Positions 32,503-40,659 of a stretch of 64,000 nt of DNA are shown piece by piece. This DNA is from Streptomyces smyrnaeus. Its GTDB lineage: Bacteria; Actinomycetota; Actinomycetes; Streptomycetales; Streptomycetaceae. Where the stretch lies: positions 54,953 through 118,952 of the forward strand of contig NZ_JAFFZM010000022.1 of the NCBI RefSeq assembly GCF_017676345.1. The letters run 5' to 3'. The stretch's first letter is position 1. Each line of letters opens with the position of its first letter. The translations under genes were made by a program, and so were the position numbers. The notes beneath the pieces are model-generated. The model was not told where the DNA came from. It did not search any database and saw only the letters and a list, made by a program, of their open reading frames with translations.

Positions 32503-33432
32503 GTGGAGATCCCCCGCCTGCTCGACGGCCGACTCAAGTTCCGGCACCTGGTCCTCGTGGACGCCCTCTCGCGGCAGGGAACGGTGGTCGGCGCCGCCGC
32601 CGAGCTGCATGTGACACAGCCCGCCGCCACCCGCAGCCTGCACGAGGTGGAGGACATCCTGGGGGTGCCGCTCTTCGAGCGGGGGCCGCGCGGGATCACG
32701 GCCACGGTCTTCGGGGAGGCCTTCACCCAGCACGCCCGCGCCGTACTCGCACAGCTCACCCAGGCGGGGCGCCATGTGATGGAGCTCGCGGAGGCGGACC
32801 GGGGGACGGTGGTCGTCGGCACCCATCTGGCCGGGTCGAACGTGCTGCTGCCGCGGGCCATCGCCGCGCTGAAGCAACGGCACCCGTATCTGACGGTCAT
32901 CGTGCGTGAGGCGTCCCCCGAGGCGCTGCTGCTGGAGCTGGAGGCGGGGCGCGTCGACCTGATCGTCGGCCGGCTGACCGCACCCTCCGGGGAGGGAATG
33001 GTGCGGCGCACGCTCTACGACGAGTCGGTCGGGCTGGTGGTCCGTGCCTCCCACGCGCTCGCCGACCGGCCGGGCATCGAACTGGCGGAACTCATGGAGT
33101 ATCCGTGGATCCTGCCCGGACCGCAGACCGCGCTGCGCCGGGAGGTCGAGGAGCTGTTCACCCGGCACGGCTTCGGACTCCCGGAGAACCGGGTGGAGAC
33201 CACCTCGTTCCTCACGGTCCGCCAGCTTCTGCTGGAGACCGAGGTGGTGGCGGTGCTCCCCAGCCTGATCATCCGGGACGACAGCCGGCTCGCCCGGCTG
33301 CCGGTCCCGCTGGAGCCGATCGGGCACAGCGTCGGGCTGACCCTGTCGGCAACCCGTACGCTGAGCCCGTCCGCCGAGGCGCTGATCGCCGCTCTGGAGG
33401 AGACCGCCTCCGGTATGGCACCCCCGGCCTAG
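32503..33432 (+). CDS. LysR-type regulator (GbpR/PcaQ-like)
   Basis: A 309-residue LysR protein. The N-terminal winged helix has VVGAAAELHVTQPAATRSLHEVEDILGVPLFERG, followed by a periplasmic-binding-protein-like effector domain. It resembles regulators of aromatic catabolism such as GbpR and PcaQ. The GTG start at 32503 gives DGRLKFRHLVLVDAL, typical of this subgroup. It stands between the CocE hydrolase (same strand, 27 bp) and the convergent GH18 gene. It is the nearest LysR to the 3-hydroxyanthranilate operon (3.5 kb away), but nothing shows that it controls it. Confidence 0.87.
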   Translation: MEIPRLLDGRLKFRHLVLVDALSRQGTVVGAAAELHVTQPAATRSLHEVEDILGVPLFERGPRGITATVFGEAFTQHARAVLAQLTQAGRHVMELAEADRGTVVVGTHLAGSNVLLPRAIAALKQRHPYLTVIVREASPEALLLELEAGRVDLIVGRLTAPSGEGMVRRTLYDESVGLVVRASHALADRPGIELAELMEYPWILPGPQTALRREVEELFTRHGFGLPENRVETTSFLTVRQLLLETEVVAVLPSLIIRDDSRLARLPVPLEPIGHSVGLTLSATRTLSPSAEALIAALEETASGMAPPA

Positions 33433-34295
33433 GAGGCGGTGGGGGGTGGCGGTGTCTCCTCCGAGCCGCCGGTGTGGCGGGCATCGCTGCCGTACAGCGG
33501 TTTCGTGAACGAGGAGAGGTAGTTGCTGACGTCGTTGTCGGGCAGGTTGTAGGTGTTGTAGACGCCGTACCCCTCGGTCATGGTCCGCTCCGCCAGGCTG
33601 GTTGCCGTCGACTCCGATGTGGCCTGGATGTCGATCGCGGCAGGTGCCAGCTGCGCTTTGGACATCCCGGGAACCTGAGGCACCTCCCAACTGCCGTACC
33701 ACGGGTTCCAGGCGTAGTCGAGAAGCTCCCCTACGACGATCCCGTCGTAGGACAGGGTTTTTGCGGCCTCCCCGATGAAGTACAGCGAGACGGTTTTGTT
33801 CGGCAGTGCCTCCCGCAATGCCTTGACCAGGTACGGGAACGACCAGGCATTCGGCTTCCCGGGGCCGCTCGCAGGGTAGTCGGCATACTCGTCGTCGAAG
33901 TCGATGCCATCGAGGCCATAGGTCGTCACGGCGTTGGCCAGCTGTGCTGCGAACGCGGTCGCGGCCTGCCGGTCGGGAAAGTTCGCGATACCGACCTGCT
34001 GGTGGTTGCCGAGAACGGACAGCAGGACCTTGATTCCCTTGGCCTGGAGTGGCTTGATCGTCGTCTCGGCGTTGTCGAGGGTCTCCTGCACCTTTGTGTT
34101 GAAGTGCAGGTAGGCGTGCTTCTCCTGCTCGTCGTAGTTGATGTTCGCGGCGAAGACGATGCAGATGTCGAAGACATTGGCGCCGCTCGAGGTAAGGACA
34201 TACTTCCCGACGTTGGTGATGCTGTGATTGTTGACCTCGACATACGCATTCGTGAGCGGGCCGGTTTTTGTGGCCGCGGCGACCGGAGTGTCCAT
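33429..34295 (-). CDS. Endo H-like GH18 endo-beta-N-acetylglucosaminidase, no signal peptide
   Basis: A 288-residue TIM-barrel protein clearly like Streptomyces plicatus Endo H, which cuts the chitobiose core of high-mannose N-glycans. The GH18 motif YGLDGIDFDDEYADY carries the catalytic Glu136; AYVEVNNHSITNVGKY, VLLSVLGNH and DYAWNPWYGSW are also Endo H-like. Endo H is secreted, but here the frame begins MDTPVAAATK and no hydrophobic signal is encoded upstream in any frame. The enzyme may be intracellular or have lost its leader. AAGGGA lies 9 nt before the ATG. The stop overlaps that of LysR (convergent). A short Pro/Thr tail ends the protein. Confidence 0.88.
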   Translation of the reverse strand: MDTPVAAATKTGPLTNAYVEVNNHSITNVGKYVLTSSGANVFDICIVFAANINYDEQEKHAYLHFNTKVQETLDNAETTIKPLQAKGIKVLLSVLGNHQQVGIANFPDRQAATAFAAQLANAVTTYGLDGIDFDDEYADYPASGPGKPNAWSFPYLVKALREALPNKTVSLYFIGEAAKTLSYDGIVVGELLDYAWNPWYGSWEVPQVPGMSKAQLAPAAIDIQATSESTATSLAERTMTEGYGVYNTYNLPDNDVSNYLSSFTKPLYGSDARHTGGSEETPPPPTAS

Positions 34296-34479
34296 GAGAG
34301 TAAGTCCCTTCCTCCTGCGAGATGTGCGGGTCCCGCACTGCGGGGGAAATGCGGCAAGTGGTCCTCTTCAGCGTGGAGAGGCAATTTCTCGTTCGGCAAG
34401 ACCCGCCATGACCGACAACCTGAATGAGTGAGTTGCCGGTTCGGACGGGTATGGGCGTTGTGCATCCGTCGGTTGTCAC

Positions 34480-34857
34480 TTGAGCGGAATGCCTGCACTG
34501 GAACCGCATCCGCGCTCTGTTGCCGCAATCCGCCAGGAGGAGAGCGACCGGCTGTATGCCGCGCTGTACGAGGCGGTTCCGTACGGCCTGCGCACCGAGA
34601 TCGTCCGGCCGCTTTCAGGCGGTGCTGGTCGGCGCCGGGTTCTCGGGGAGCTGCCGGCTGCCGCCGCGGTCCTCCTTCGAAAAGCGCCTGTGATCGACCA
34701 CGAGTCGGCGTTCGAGGTCGGCCTGGCCCTCATCCTGGACGGCCTGGTGCACCGCACCGCACCGCGATGCGGGCGGTTTGACGACCCCGGCGCCTCGATA
34801 CCGGTCCGGTCCGGTCCGAGTGCACGCCCTGCGCGGCAACACAGGGGCAATATTTGA
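34480..34857 (+). pseudogene. Possible remnant of a TetR-type regulator
   Basis: An open frame of 125 codons in the gap between the GH18 and TetR genes. One stretch, FEVGLALILDGLVHR, resembles the last helix of many TetR proteins, and RQEESDRLYAALYEAVPYGLR is helical, but no DNA-binding domain precedes it and the tail runs into the next promoter. Another frame continues the middle part, so a frameshifted remnant is possible. The whole 34296-34850 stretch holds nothing else convincing. Confidence 0.3.
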
Positions 34858-34882
34858 CTGCCCAGTCTCGAAAGCGTATGGT
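34854..34882 (+). promoter_or_regulatory. Promoter and operator of TetR gene, leaderless
   Basis: TTGACT (34854-34859), a 17-bp spacer and TATGGT (34877-34882) end 6 bases before the ATG. The spacer holds GACTG-CC-CAGTC (34856-34867) followed by TCGAAAG, which matches the palindrome upstream of the hydrolase at 35690. Confidence 0.75.
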
Positions 34883-34888
34883 CCCGGC

Positions 34889-35497
34889 ATGGCGCGAACC
34901 AAGGAATTCGACCCGGACGCCGCTCTGGACGCGGCGATGCGCTTGTTCTGGCGCAAGGGCTATGAGGGGACATCCACCAGCGATCTGACGGATGAGCTGG
35001 GCATCGCGCGGGCCAGTCTGTACGGAACCTTCGGATCCAAGCACGCGCTGTACCTGGCTGCCCTGGACCGCTTCCTCTCCGGTGCGGCAGGGCCGACCCC
35101 GGCCGACATCCTGGCCTCCCGCGAATCCGCGCTGGAGTCGATCCGCGATCTCTTGGAGACCAGCGTGGTGCCTCCGCAGGGGGGCACGCCCGCGGGGTGT
35201 TTCGCGGTCAATGCCACGGTGGAGCACGGTGACGCCGACCCCGAGATCTCGCAGCGCACCACGGGCAATGTCGGTCGCCTCGAGGTGGCGCTCTACGGGG
35301 CCCTCCTCCGGGCGCGTGCCGAGGGGGAGCTGGCGCCCGGTATCGATCCGAAGTCGGCGGCGACCATGCTGACCGCGCTCAATCACGGTCTGAAGGTGCT
35401 CGCGCGGGCCGGTGAGGGGCAGGGCGACCGTATCCGTACGGCGATCGCGTCGGCGATGTCGATGCTCGGCGCCCCGTCGCGCACCGACGTCGACTGA
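34889..35497 (+). CDS. TetR-family regulator, probably autoregulated
   Basis: A 202-residue repressor with the DNA-binding domain FDPDAALDAAMRLFWRKGYE and DLTDELGIARASLYGTFGSK, and a TetR_C_16/NemR-like ligand domain including a Cys (GGTPAGCFAVNATVEH). That Cys position is used by some relatives to sense electrophiles; this is inference. The promoter overlaps a GACTG-CC-CAGTC operator, and the same sequence lies before the following hydrolase, so it likely controls both. Confidence 0.9.
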   Translation: MARTKEFDPDAALDAAMRLFWRKGYEGTSTSDLTDELGIARASLYGTFGSKHALYLAALDRFLSGAAGPTPADILASRESALESIRDLLETSVVPPQGGTPAGCFAVNATVEHGDADPEISQRTTGNVGRLEVALYGALLRARAEGELAPGIDPKSAATMLTALNHGLKVLARAGEGQGDRIRTAIASAMSMLGAPSRTDVD

Positions 35498-35536
35498 CCG
35501 CCTCCGGCGCGCCCTGAACCGCAGGCTCTTCGCCGG

Positions 35537-35560
35537 GCCCCGGAGTCCGGAGCCCGGGGC
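35537..35560 (+). terminator. Stem-loop after TetR gene
   Basis: GCCCCGG (35537-35543) pairs with CCGGGGC (35554-35560) around 10 nt, 40 bp after the TetR stop. Confidence 0.45.
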
Positions 35561-35620
35561 TCGGGGTCGAGATGCGGCGCGTCTGCTGCGGCCAGCGGGG
35601 TGAAGGCATGCCTTTTTTCG

Positions 35621-35634
35621 AGACTGATCAGTCT
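35621..35634. promoter_or_regulatory. Palindromic TetR operator before hydrolase
   Basis: AGACTGATCAGTCT is a perfect 14-bp palindrome, followed by TGAAAG. It shares GACTG-NN-CAGTCTyGAAAG with the TetR gene's own promoter. It lies 55 bp before the hydrolase ATG. Confidence 0.8.
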
Positions 35635-35689
35635 TGAAAGAGTGCGTGTCGCGTCCACCGCACAACACGGAAGGAAGGAAAGGCAAGAA

Positions 35690-36571
35690 ATGATCTTCGA
35701 CCACAGTGGGCAGGCCCTCGGCACGGGCCGCGTCAACGTCAATGGAACGAGCCTGCACTACAGGACAGGAGGCTCCGGTCCGGCGTTGGTGCTGCTGCAC
35801 GGTGTGCCCAAGACCAGCTACCACTGGCGGCATCTGATCCCGAAGCTCACCGCGCGGTACACGGTCGTCGCGCCGGATCTGCGCGGCCTGGGCGACTCGG
35901 CCCGTCCTGCGAACGGCTACGACTCCGCGACGATGAGCGACGACATCGCCGCGCTGATGACCCGTCTCGGACATCAGACCTACGGAGTGCTGGGCGAGGA
36001 CTGGGGAGCGGTGATCGGCTACCAACTCGCCGCCCGCCACCGTGACCACGTATCGGCGCTGGTCTTCGCCGAGGCGCTGCTTCCCGGGTTCGGTTTCGAG
36101 GAGCACACAGCCCTCACCGTCGACAACGTCTCCGGTGGGATGCACCTGTGGCATCTGGGCTTCTACTTCCAGCCGGACGTCCCCGAGATGCTGATCGCCG
36201 GGCACGAGCGCGAGCTGATCAGCTACATGATCAAGAACGAGCGCAGCTATCCGGATACGGCCACTCCTGACGCCATCGAGGAGTATGTGCGCTGCTACTC
36301 CATGCCCGGGGGTGTCCGGGCGATGCTGGCGATCTACCGCGCGATGCTCGTGGACGCGGAGCAGAACCGAGAGGCCGCACAGAAGAAGCTGGACATCCCG
36401 GTGCTGGCGCTCGGCGGTTCGGCCTTCATAGGCGCCCGGAACGAGGAGATGATGCGCAACGTGGCACGCGACGTGACCGCACATGTCTTCGAGGCAGGAC
36501 ACGACCTCGCCGAGGAGGTCCCGGACGAGATGGCCGCTGTTGTGCTGCCGTTCCTGGCCGAACGGCTGTGA
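35690..36571 (+). CDS. Alpha/beta hydrolase (epoxide hydrolase/dehalogenase-like)
   Basis: A 293-residue hydrolase. HGVPKTSYHWRHL is the oxyanion loop (37-49), the nucleophile is Asp104 in GEDWGAVIG and the base is His in EAGHDLAEE. An Asp nucleophile is shared by epoxide hydrolases and haloalkane/fluoroacetate dehalogenases. AAGGAAGGAAAGG precedes the ATG. The palindrome upstream matches the operator of the neighbouring TetR gene, so expression is probably induced by the TetR ligand, perhaps an electrophile the enzyme detoxifies. Confidence 0.88.
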   Translation: MIFDHSGQALGTGRVNVNGTSLHYRTGGSGPALVLLHGVPKTSYHWRHLIPKLTARYTVVAPDLRGLGDSARPANGYDSATMSDDIAALMTRLGHQTYGVLGEDWGAVIGYQLAARHRDHVSALVFAEALLPGFGFEEHTALTVDNVSGGMHLWHLGFYFQPDVPEMLIAGHERELISYMIKNERSYPDTATPDAIEEYVRCYSMPGGVRAMLAIYRAMLVDAEQNREAAQKKLDIPVLALGGSAFIGARNEEMMRNVARDVTAHVFEAGHDLAEEVPDEMAAVVLPFLAERL

Positions 36572-36767
36572 CACTCCTGCTCAGGAAGGCGTCCGGGTGC
36601 CGTGGGGCTCTCCCCGGACAGCTCACCGCTTCCGCGGGGTGAAGCGGCCCAAGCGGCCCTGGTGTGATGCGGGTCCTCCCGGGGGCCGCCGCACACTCCG
36701 GCGCAGCCGCAGGCACGGGCTCCGCCTCGGCCTCCCGGGCGGCCCGGCACCTTCGTCGACCCGAGGG

Positions 36768-36790
36768 CGCGGTGGGCTCCCCCCACCGCG
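36768..36790. terminator. Stem-loop in convergent gap
   Basis: CGCGGTGGG (36768-36776) pairs with CCCACCGCG (36782-36790), a 9-bp stem with a 5-nt loop, about 200 bp after the hydrolase stop. Confidence 0.5.
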
Positions 36791-36849
36791 GCCCACCGCC
36801 GACGGTAGACATCCTGAGCCGACCAACCGGCTGATCCGCAACAACCGGC

Positions 36850-36878
36850 CCGGCTCTTCGACGGAAGCCGTCAGCCGG
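36850..36878 (-). terminator. Hairpin ending the 3-hydroxyanthranilate operon
   Basis: CCGGCT at 36850-36855 pairs with AGCCGG at 36873-36878, and inside it GACGG (36860-36864) pairs with CCGTC (36868-36872). It begins 6 bp beyond the last stop of the - strand operon. Confidence 0.6.
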
Positions 36879-36883
36879 CCGGG

Positions 36884-37876
36884 TCACAGCCCCAGGTAGC
36901 GCTCCGCGTTGCCGCGGGTGATCCGGTGCCGGACGTCGTCGTCCAGGAACGGGCTCTTGCGCACCACCTCACCCACCGGGCGCTCGCCCAGCGGGTACGG
37001 GTAGTCGCTGCCCACCATCACCCGGTCCGCGCCCACCGTGTCGACCAGCAGCCGCAGCGCCCGGTCGTCGAAGACGACGGAGTCCACGTAGAAGCGGCCC
37101 AGATAGTGCGACGGCGGGTGCTCGGAGGTGCCGATGATGTCGTTGCGGCCGTGCCAGGCGTTCTCCATCCGGCCCAGCCAGAAGGCGAACGACCCGCCGC
37201 CGTGCGCGAAGCAGATCTTCAGGCTGTCGTCGACGCGGTCGAAGACCCCGCCCAGGATCAGCGCCAGGATCGACAGATGCGTCTCCGCGGGCATGGCCGT
37301 CAGCCACTGGGCCATCCACCGGTCCAGCCGCGGTGAGCTGGCCATGTCCCAGGGGTGCACGAAGACCGGCACGTCCAGCGCGGCGCAGTGCTGGAGGAAG
37401 GTGACGACTCCCGCGCTGTCCAGATCGAGGTCCCCCACATGGTTGCCGATCTCCACACCGCGGTGCCCGTTGGCGATGCTGCGCTCCAACTCCCGGCAGG
37501 CGGCGTCCGGATCCTGGAGCGGTACCTGGCAGAACGGCAGCAGCCGGTCGGCGGCCGGTTCGGTGATCTCCAGCGCCAGATCGTTGAAGATCCGCGCGAC
37601 CTTCGCCGCCTGGGCGCCGCTGCGCCCGTAGGTGAAGAACGCCGGGGTGGGGGAGACGACCTGGGTCTGCACACCGTCCGCGTCCATGTCCCGCAGCCGG
37701 ACCTGCGCGTCCCAGCAGTCGGCCCGGATGCGCCGGAACTCCTTCGAGCCCATCATGATCATCGCGTCGGACTCGGACTCGATCCGCAGCCACGGCGCCT
37801 CAGGACCGGCCTGGGCCGTCAGATCCGGCCAGCCCCGGGGGACGTAGTGGGTGTGGACGTCGATCAACTGGTCCAC
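36884..37876 (-). CDS. nbaD: 2-amino-3-carboxymuconate-6-semialdehyde decarboxylase (ACMSD)
   Basis: A 330-residue amidohydrolase-superfamily decarboxylase that turns the ring-cleavage product of 3-hydroxyanthranilate into 2-aminomuconate-6-semialdehyde. Metal ligands are visible in the ACMSD pattern: His8 and His10 in DVHTHYVP, His174 in FVHPWD, His225 in FAHGGGSF and Asp291 in GSDYPYPLG. GTG at 37876 begins 2 bases after the dioxygenase stop, with GGGAAGGG upstream. It is the last gene of the operon. Length is normal for the family. Confidence 0.93.
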   Translation of the reverse strand: MDQLIDVHTHYVPRGWPDLTAQAGPEAPWLRIESESDAMIMMGSKEFRRIRADCWDAQVRLRDMDADGVQTQVVSPTPAFFTYGRSGAQAAKVARIFNDLALEITEPAADRLLPFCQVPLQDPDAACRELERSIANGHRGVEIGNHVGDLDLDSAGVVTFLQHCAALDVPVFVHPWDMASSPRLDRWMAQWLTAMPAETHLSILALILGGVFDRVDDSLKICFAHGGGSFAFWLGRMENAWHGRNDIIGTSEHPPSHYLGRFYVDSVVFDDRALRLLVDTVGADRVMVGSDYPYPLGERPVGEVVRKSPFLDDDVRHRITRGNAERYLGL

Positions 37877-37878
37877 GG

Positions 37879-38400
37879 TCAGCCCTTCCCGGGGTGCAGG
37901 GCGCCGCACTTCGGGCAGACCCGGGCCCGCTCGTCGTCGTAGAACCCCCGGAAGACGGGCGGCAGATCGGCCACGATGTCGCGGACCTGGAGCTCGACCT
38001 CGTGGATGAGGGCCGAGCACTCCGGGCAGTACCAGAGGAACTTCTCCAGCGTGCCCTCCTCACGGACCCGCTCGATGACCAGTCCGATCGAGTCGGGGTC
38101 GGGACGCTGCGGGGAGTGCGGGACGTTGCCGGGCAGCAGCCAGGCCTGTCCCTGGCCGATGTGCACGGTACGCGGTCCCTCCTCGGTCATCAGGTCGACG
38201 TGCATATCGCCGCGTACCTGGTAGAACCACTCCTCGTACGGGTCGAGGTGGTAGTCCGTGCGCTGGTTGGGACCACCGACGATCTGGACGATGAAGTCCT
38301 TGCCAAGCGCCATGGTCCGGTTGTTGACCGGCGGCTTGAGCAGGTGCTCGTGCTCGGCGATCCAGCCCTGGAAGTCGATGACTTCGGGGATGTGGGTCAT
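37879..38400 (-). CDS. nbaC: 3-hydroxyanthranilate 3,4-dioxygenase
   Basis: A 173-residue cupin dioxygenase that opens the ring of 3-hydroxyanthranilate. Iron ligands His51, Glu57 and His95 and substrate arginines Arg47 and Arg99 sit at the positions known from the Cupriavidus enzyme. The C-terminal rubredoxin-like site has Cys125, Cys128, Cys162 and Cys165, as in bacterial homologues. The ATG overlaps the deaminase stop by 4 bp. The agreement in length and numbering makes this the firmest assignment in the operon. Confidence 0.96.
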   Translation of the reverse strand: MTHIPEVIDFQGWIAEHEHLLKPPVNNRTMALGKDFIVQIVGGPNQRTDYHLDPYEEWFYQVRGDMHVDLMTEEGPRTVHIGQGQAWLLPGNVPHSPQRPDPDSIGLVIERVREEGTLEKFLWYCPECSALIHEVELQVRDIVADLPPVFRGFYDDERARVCPKCGALHPGKG

Positions 38401-38855
38401 GGCTGCTCCTGTGTGGTGGCGGATGCGGTGGACGGGGCGGTGCGCGGCAGCCGGGCCATGGCCTGGATCTCGATGAGCAGATGCGGGTGGGGCAACTGGT
38501 GCACCGCCACGGTGGTCCGGGTGGGACCGGTCTCGTCGAAGAACTCGCCGTACACCTCGTTGTAGCCGCCGAAGTCGTTCATGGACACCAGATACGTGGT
38601 GAGCTGCAGGACGTCTTCGAGCCCGGCACCGACCTCGGCGAGGATGTCCCGGATGTTCTCGATCACCGCACGGGTCTGGGTCCGGATGTCGAGGTCCGTC
38701 GTGCCCATCTCGTCGGTCCGGACGCCGGCGAAGGTGTTGTCGGGGCGCCGGGAGCTGGTCCCGGAGACGAAGACCAGATCACCGGAGACCTTCACATGCG
38801 GGAAGCGGCCGCGCGGAGCGGCCTTGCCCCGTACGACGCGGGAGCCGCCGTTCAT
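38397..38855 (-). CDS. nbaF: 2-aminomuconate deaminase (RidA family)
   Basis: A 152-residue YjgF/YER057c/UK114 (RidA) protein with FPHVKVSGDLVFVSGTSSRRPD, the TRAVIENIRDILAEVGAGLEDVLQ helix and IEIQAMA. In nitrobenzoate and tryptophan pathways the homologue NbaF/AmnD deaminates 2-aminomuconate to 4-oxalocrotonate; the operon context supports that role over general enamine deamination. Its ATG shares one base with the upstream stop (TGATG), and its stop overlaps the dioxygenase start. Confidence 0.88.
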   Translation of the reverse strand: MNGGSRVVRGKAAPRGRFPHVKVSGDLVFVSGTSSRRPDNTFAGVRTDEMGTTDLDIRTQTRAVIENIRDILAEVGAGLEDVLQLTTYLVSMNDFGGYNEVYGEFFDETGPTRTTVAVHQLPHPHLLIEIQAMARLPRTAPSTASATTQEQP

Positions 38856-39622
38856 CACGCCACCCCCCGCACCGAGACGGTCCCCAGCCCCGCCACCTCG
38901 CAACTGGTGACGCCCGGGGCGAGCGGGACCGCCGCCGTGGCGGCGCCTGCGAGCACCACCTGCCCGGCGCGCAGCGGGATGCCCCGGCGGCGGCACATGT
39001 CGAGCAGCGCGTGCAGCGCGCGCACCGGGGAGCCGAGGGTCGCGGCGGTCGAGCCGACCGCTTCCGCCGTCCCGCTCAGCAGCCGCACCGCGCGGTTGGA
39101 CACCTGGGCCGCCGGGCGCCAGGCGCCGATCGCGTACGCCGCCGCCGAGGTGTTGTCCGCGACGACGTCCTCGTAGGTGAAGCGGAAGTCCCGGTACCGG
39201 GAGTCGATGATCTCCAGGGCCGGAGCGACCGCGTCCACGCAGGACTCGATGTCCACCGTCGGGTCGGCCACCTCCACGTCGCGGCACAGCCGGTAGGCGA
39301 CCTCCGGCTCGACCTTCGGATGGATCAGGCGCGCGAGGTCCACCTCGGCGCCGTCCGCGACCCGCATGGCGTCGGTGAGCCGACCGACGATCACGTCGCT
39401 GACCCCCATCTGCGCCATCTTGGCCCTGCTGGTGAAACCCAGCTTGACGCCGGTGAGGTGTTCACCGCGGGCCCGGCGCCGGGCGAGCAGGGCGGCCTGG
39501 ATCGCATAGGCGTCCTCGATGCCGAACTCGTGGGTGTCGGCGAGGCTGGGGGTGTCGGCCGCCGCGGTCTGTGCGGCGTCGAGCCGTTCCGCCAGCATCT
39601 CTACGGTGTCCGCCGTGATCAC
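38855..39622 (-). CDS. nbaG: 4-oxalocrotonate decarboxylase
   Basis: A 255-residue member of the hydratase/decarboxylase family. It is assigned as the decarboxylase rather than the hydratase because it matches XylI-type features: GFTSRAKMAQMGV, LIHPKVEPEV, IDSRYRDFRF and AAVPLAPG near the C-terminus. It converts 4-oxalocrotonate to 2-hydroxypenta-2,4-dienoate. GTG at 39622 overlaps the aldolase stop by 4 bp, with AAGGGAG upstream. Confidence 0.87.
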   Translation of the reverse strand: MITADTVEMLAERLDAAQTAAADTPSLADTHEFGIEDAYAIQAALLARRRARGEHLTGVKLGFTSRAKMAQMGVSDVIVGRLTDAMRVADGAEVDLARLIHPKVEPEVAYRLCRDVEVADPTVDIESCVDAVAPALEIIDSRYRDFRFTYEDVVADNTSAAAYAIGAWRPAAQVSNRAVRLLSGTAEAVGSTAATLGSPVRALHALLDMCRRRGIPLRAGQVVLAGAATAAVPLAPGVTSCEVAGLGTVSVRGVA

Positions 39623-40659
39623 TGGTCGCTCCCTTCCACTGTCCGGCCGTCGGCCGCGTGCCGCGCCGCCAGGTCCAGCGCGATGTCCACGATCATGTCC
39701 TCCTGGCCGCCGACCAGTTGCCGACGGCCCACTTCGAGCAGCACCTCCCGGGTGTCGAGCCCGTGGCGCCGGGCGGCGCGTTCGGCGTGCAGCGCGAAGC
39801 TGGAGTAGACGCCGGCATGGCCGAGCGTGAGGGTCTCCCGGTCCACCTGGACTGGGCGGCTGCGCAGCGGACGCACGATGTCGTCGGCCGCGTCCTGGAG
39901 CGCGAACAGGTCGCACCCGTGCTCCCAACCGAGCAGATCGGCGACGGCCACGAAGGCCTCCGCCGGGCAGTTGCCCGCCCCGGCGCCCTGCCCGGCCAGC
40001 GCCACGTCCACGCGGTAGGCGCCGTGTTCGACGGCGGTCACGCTGTTGGCGACCGACAGGGACAGGTTCTCGTGGGCGTGGATGCCGATCTCGGTCGCGT
40101 CGTCCAGCACCTGTCGGTACGCGTCGATCCGCTCGGCCACGTCCCGCATCGTGAGCCGGCCGCCGGAGTCGGTGACGTACACGCAGTGCGCGCCGTACGA
40201 CTCCATCAGCGCCGCCTGCCGGGCCAGGCCCGCGGGCGAGTCGAGGTGGCTCATCATCAAGAAGCCCGACACGTCCATGCCCAGCTCCCGCGCGCAGGCG
40301 ATGTGCTGCGCCGCCACATCGGCCTCGGTGCAGTGGGTGGCGACACGGACGCTGCGCACCCCCAGATCATGGGCCCGGCGCAGCTGCTCGACGGTGCCGA
40401 TGCCGGGGAGCAGCAGCGTCGTCAGCTTCGCGTGCTCCAGGACGTCGGCAGCCGCCTCGATCCACTCCTCGTCGGTGTGCGCCCCGAAGCCGTAGGTGGC
40501 GCTGGAGCCCCCCAGCCCGTCGCCGTGTGCGACCTCCACGGCGGCGACCCCGGCCCGGTCGACGGCGGCGGCGACGGCCCGCACCTGGTCGAGGGTGTAC
40601 GCGTGTCCCATGGCGTGCATGCCGTCCCGCAGGGTCACGTCCTGGACGTAGAGCTTCAT
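39619..40659 (-). CDS. nbaI: 4-hydroxy-2-oxovalerate aldolase
   Basis: A 346-residue DmpG/MhpE-type aldolase, a TIM barrel with a C-terminal communication domain. VTLRDGMHAMGHAY holds the catalytic Arg and metal Asp near the N-terminus, and IGIHAHENLSLSVANS gives the metal histidines. It splits 4-hydroxy-2-oxovalerate into pyruvate and acetaldehyde and normally channels the aldehyde to its partner dehydrogenase, encoded just upstream with a 4-bp overlap. Confidence 0.95.
   Translation of the reverse strand: MKLYVQDVTLRDGMHAMGHAYTLDQVRAVAAAVDRAGVAAVEVAHGDGLGGSSATYGFGAHTDEEWIEAAADVLEHAKLTTLLLPGIGTVEQLRRAHDLGVRSVRVATHCTEADVAAQHIACARELGMDVSGFLMMSHLDSPAGLARQAALMESYGAHCVYVTDSGGRLTMRDVAERIDAYRQVLDDATEIGIHAHENLSLSVANSVTAVEHGAYRVDVALAGQGAGAGNCPAEAFVAVADLLGWEHGCDLFALQDAADDIVRPLRSRPVQVDRETLTLGHAGVYSSFALHAERAARRHGLDTREVLLEVGRRQLVGGQEDMIVDIALDLAARHAADGRTVEGSDQ

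Larger units (their letters stand above)
36572..36883. other. Convergent intergenic region with two hairpins
   Basis: A 312-bp gap between the hydrolase (+) and the decarboxylase operon (-). No credible gene. It holds two inverted repeats, described separately, that probably end transcription from both sides. Confidence 0.6.

Noticed and set aside
31459..34509. A 1016-codon - strand open frame
   Set aside because: It overlaps a CocE hydrolase, a LysR gene and the GH18 gene in other frames, and its translation has no recognisable domain.
38855..39622. Considered as the hydratase of the catabolic operon
   Set aside because: Its motifs fit XylI-type decarboxylases; the paralogue at 41612-42493 fits XylJ-type hydratases, and gene order agrees.
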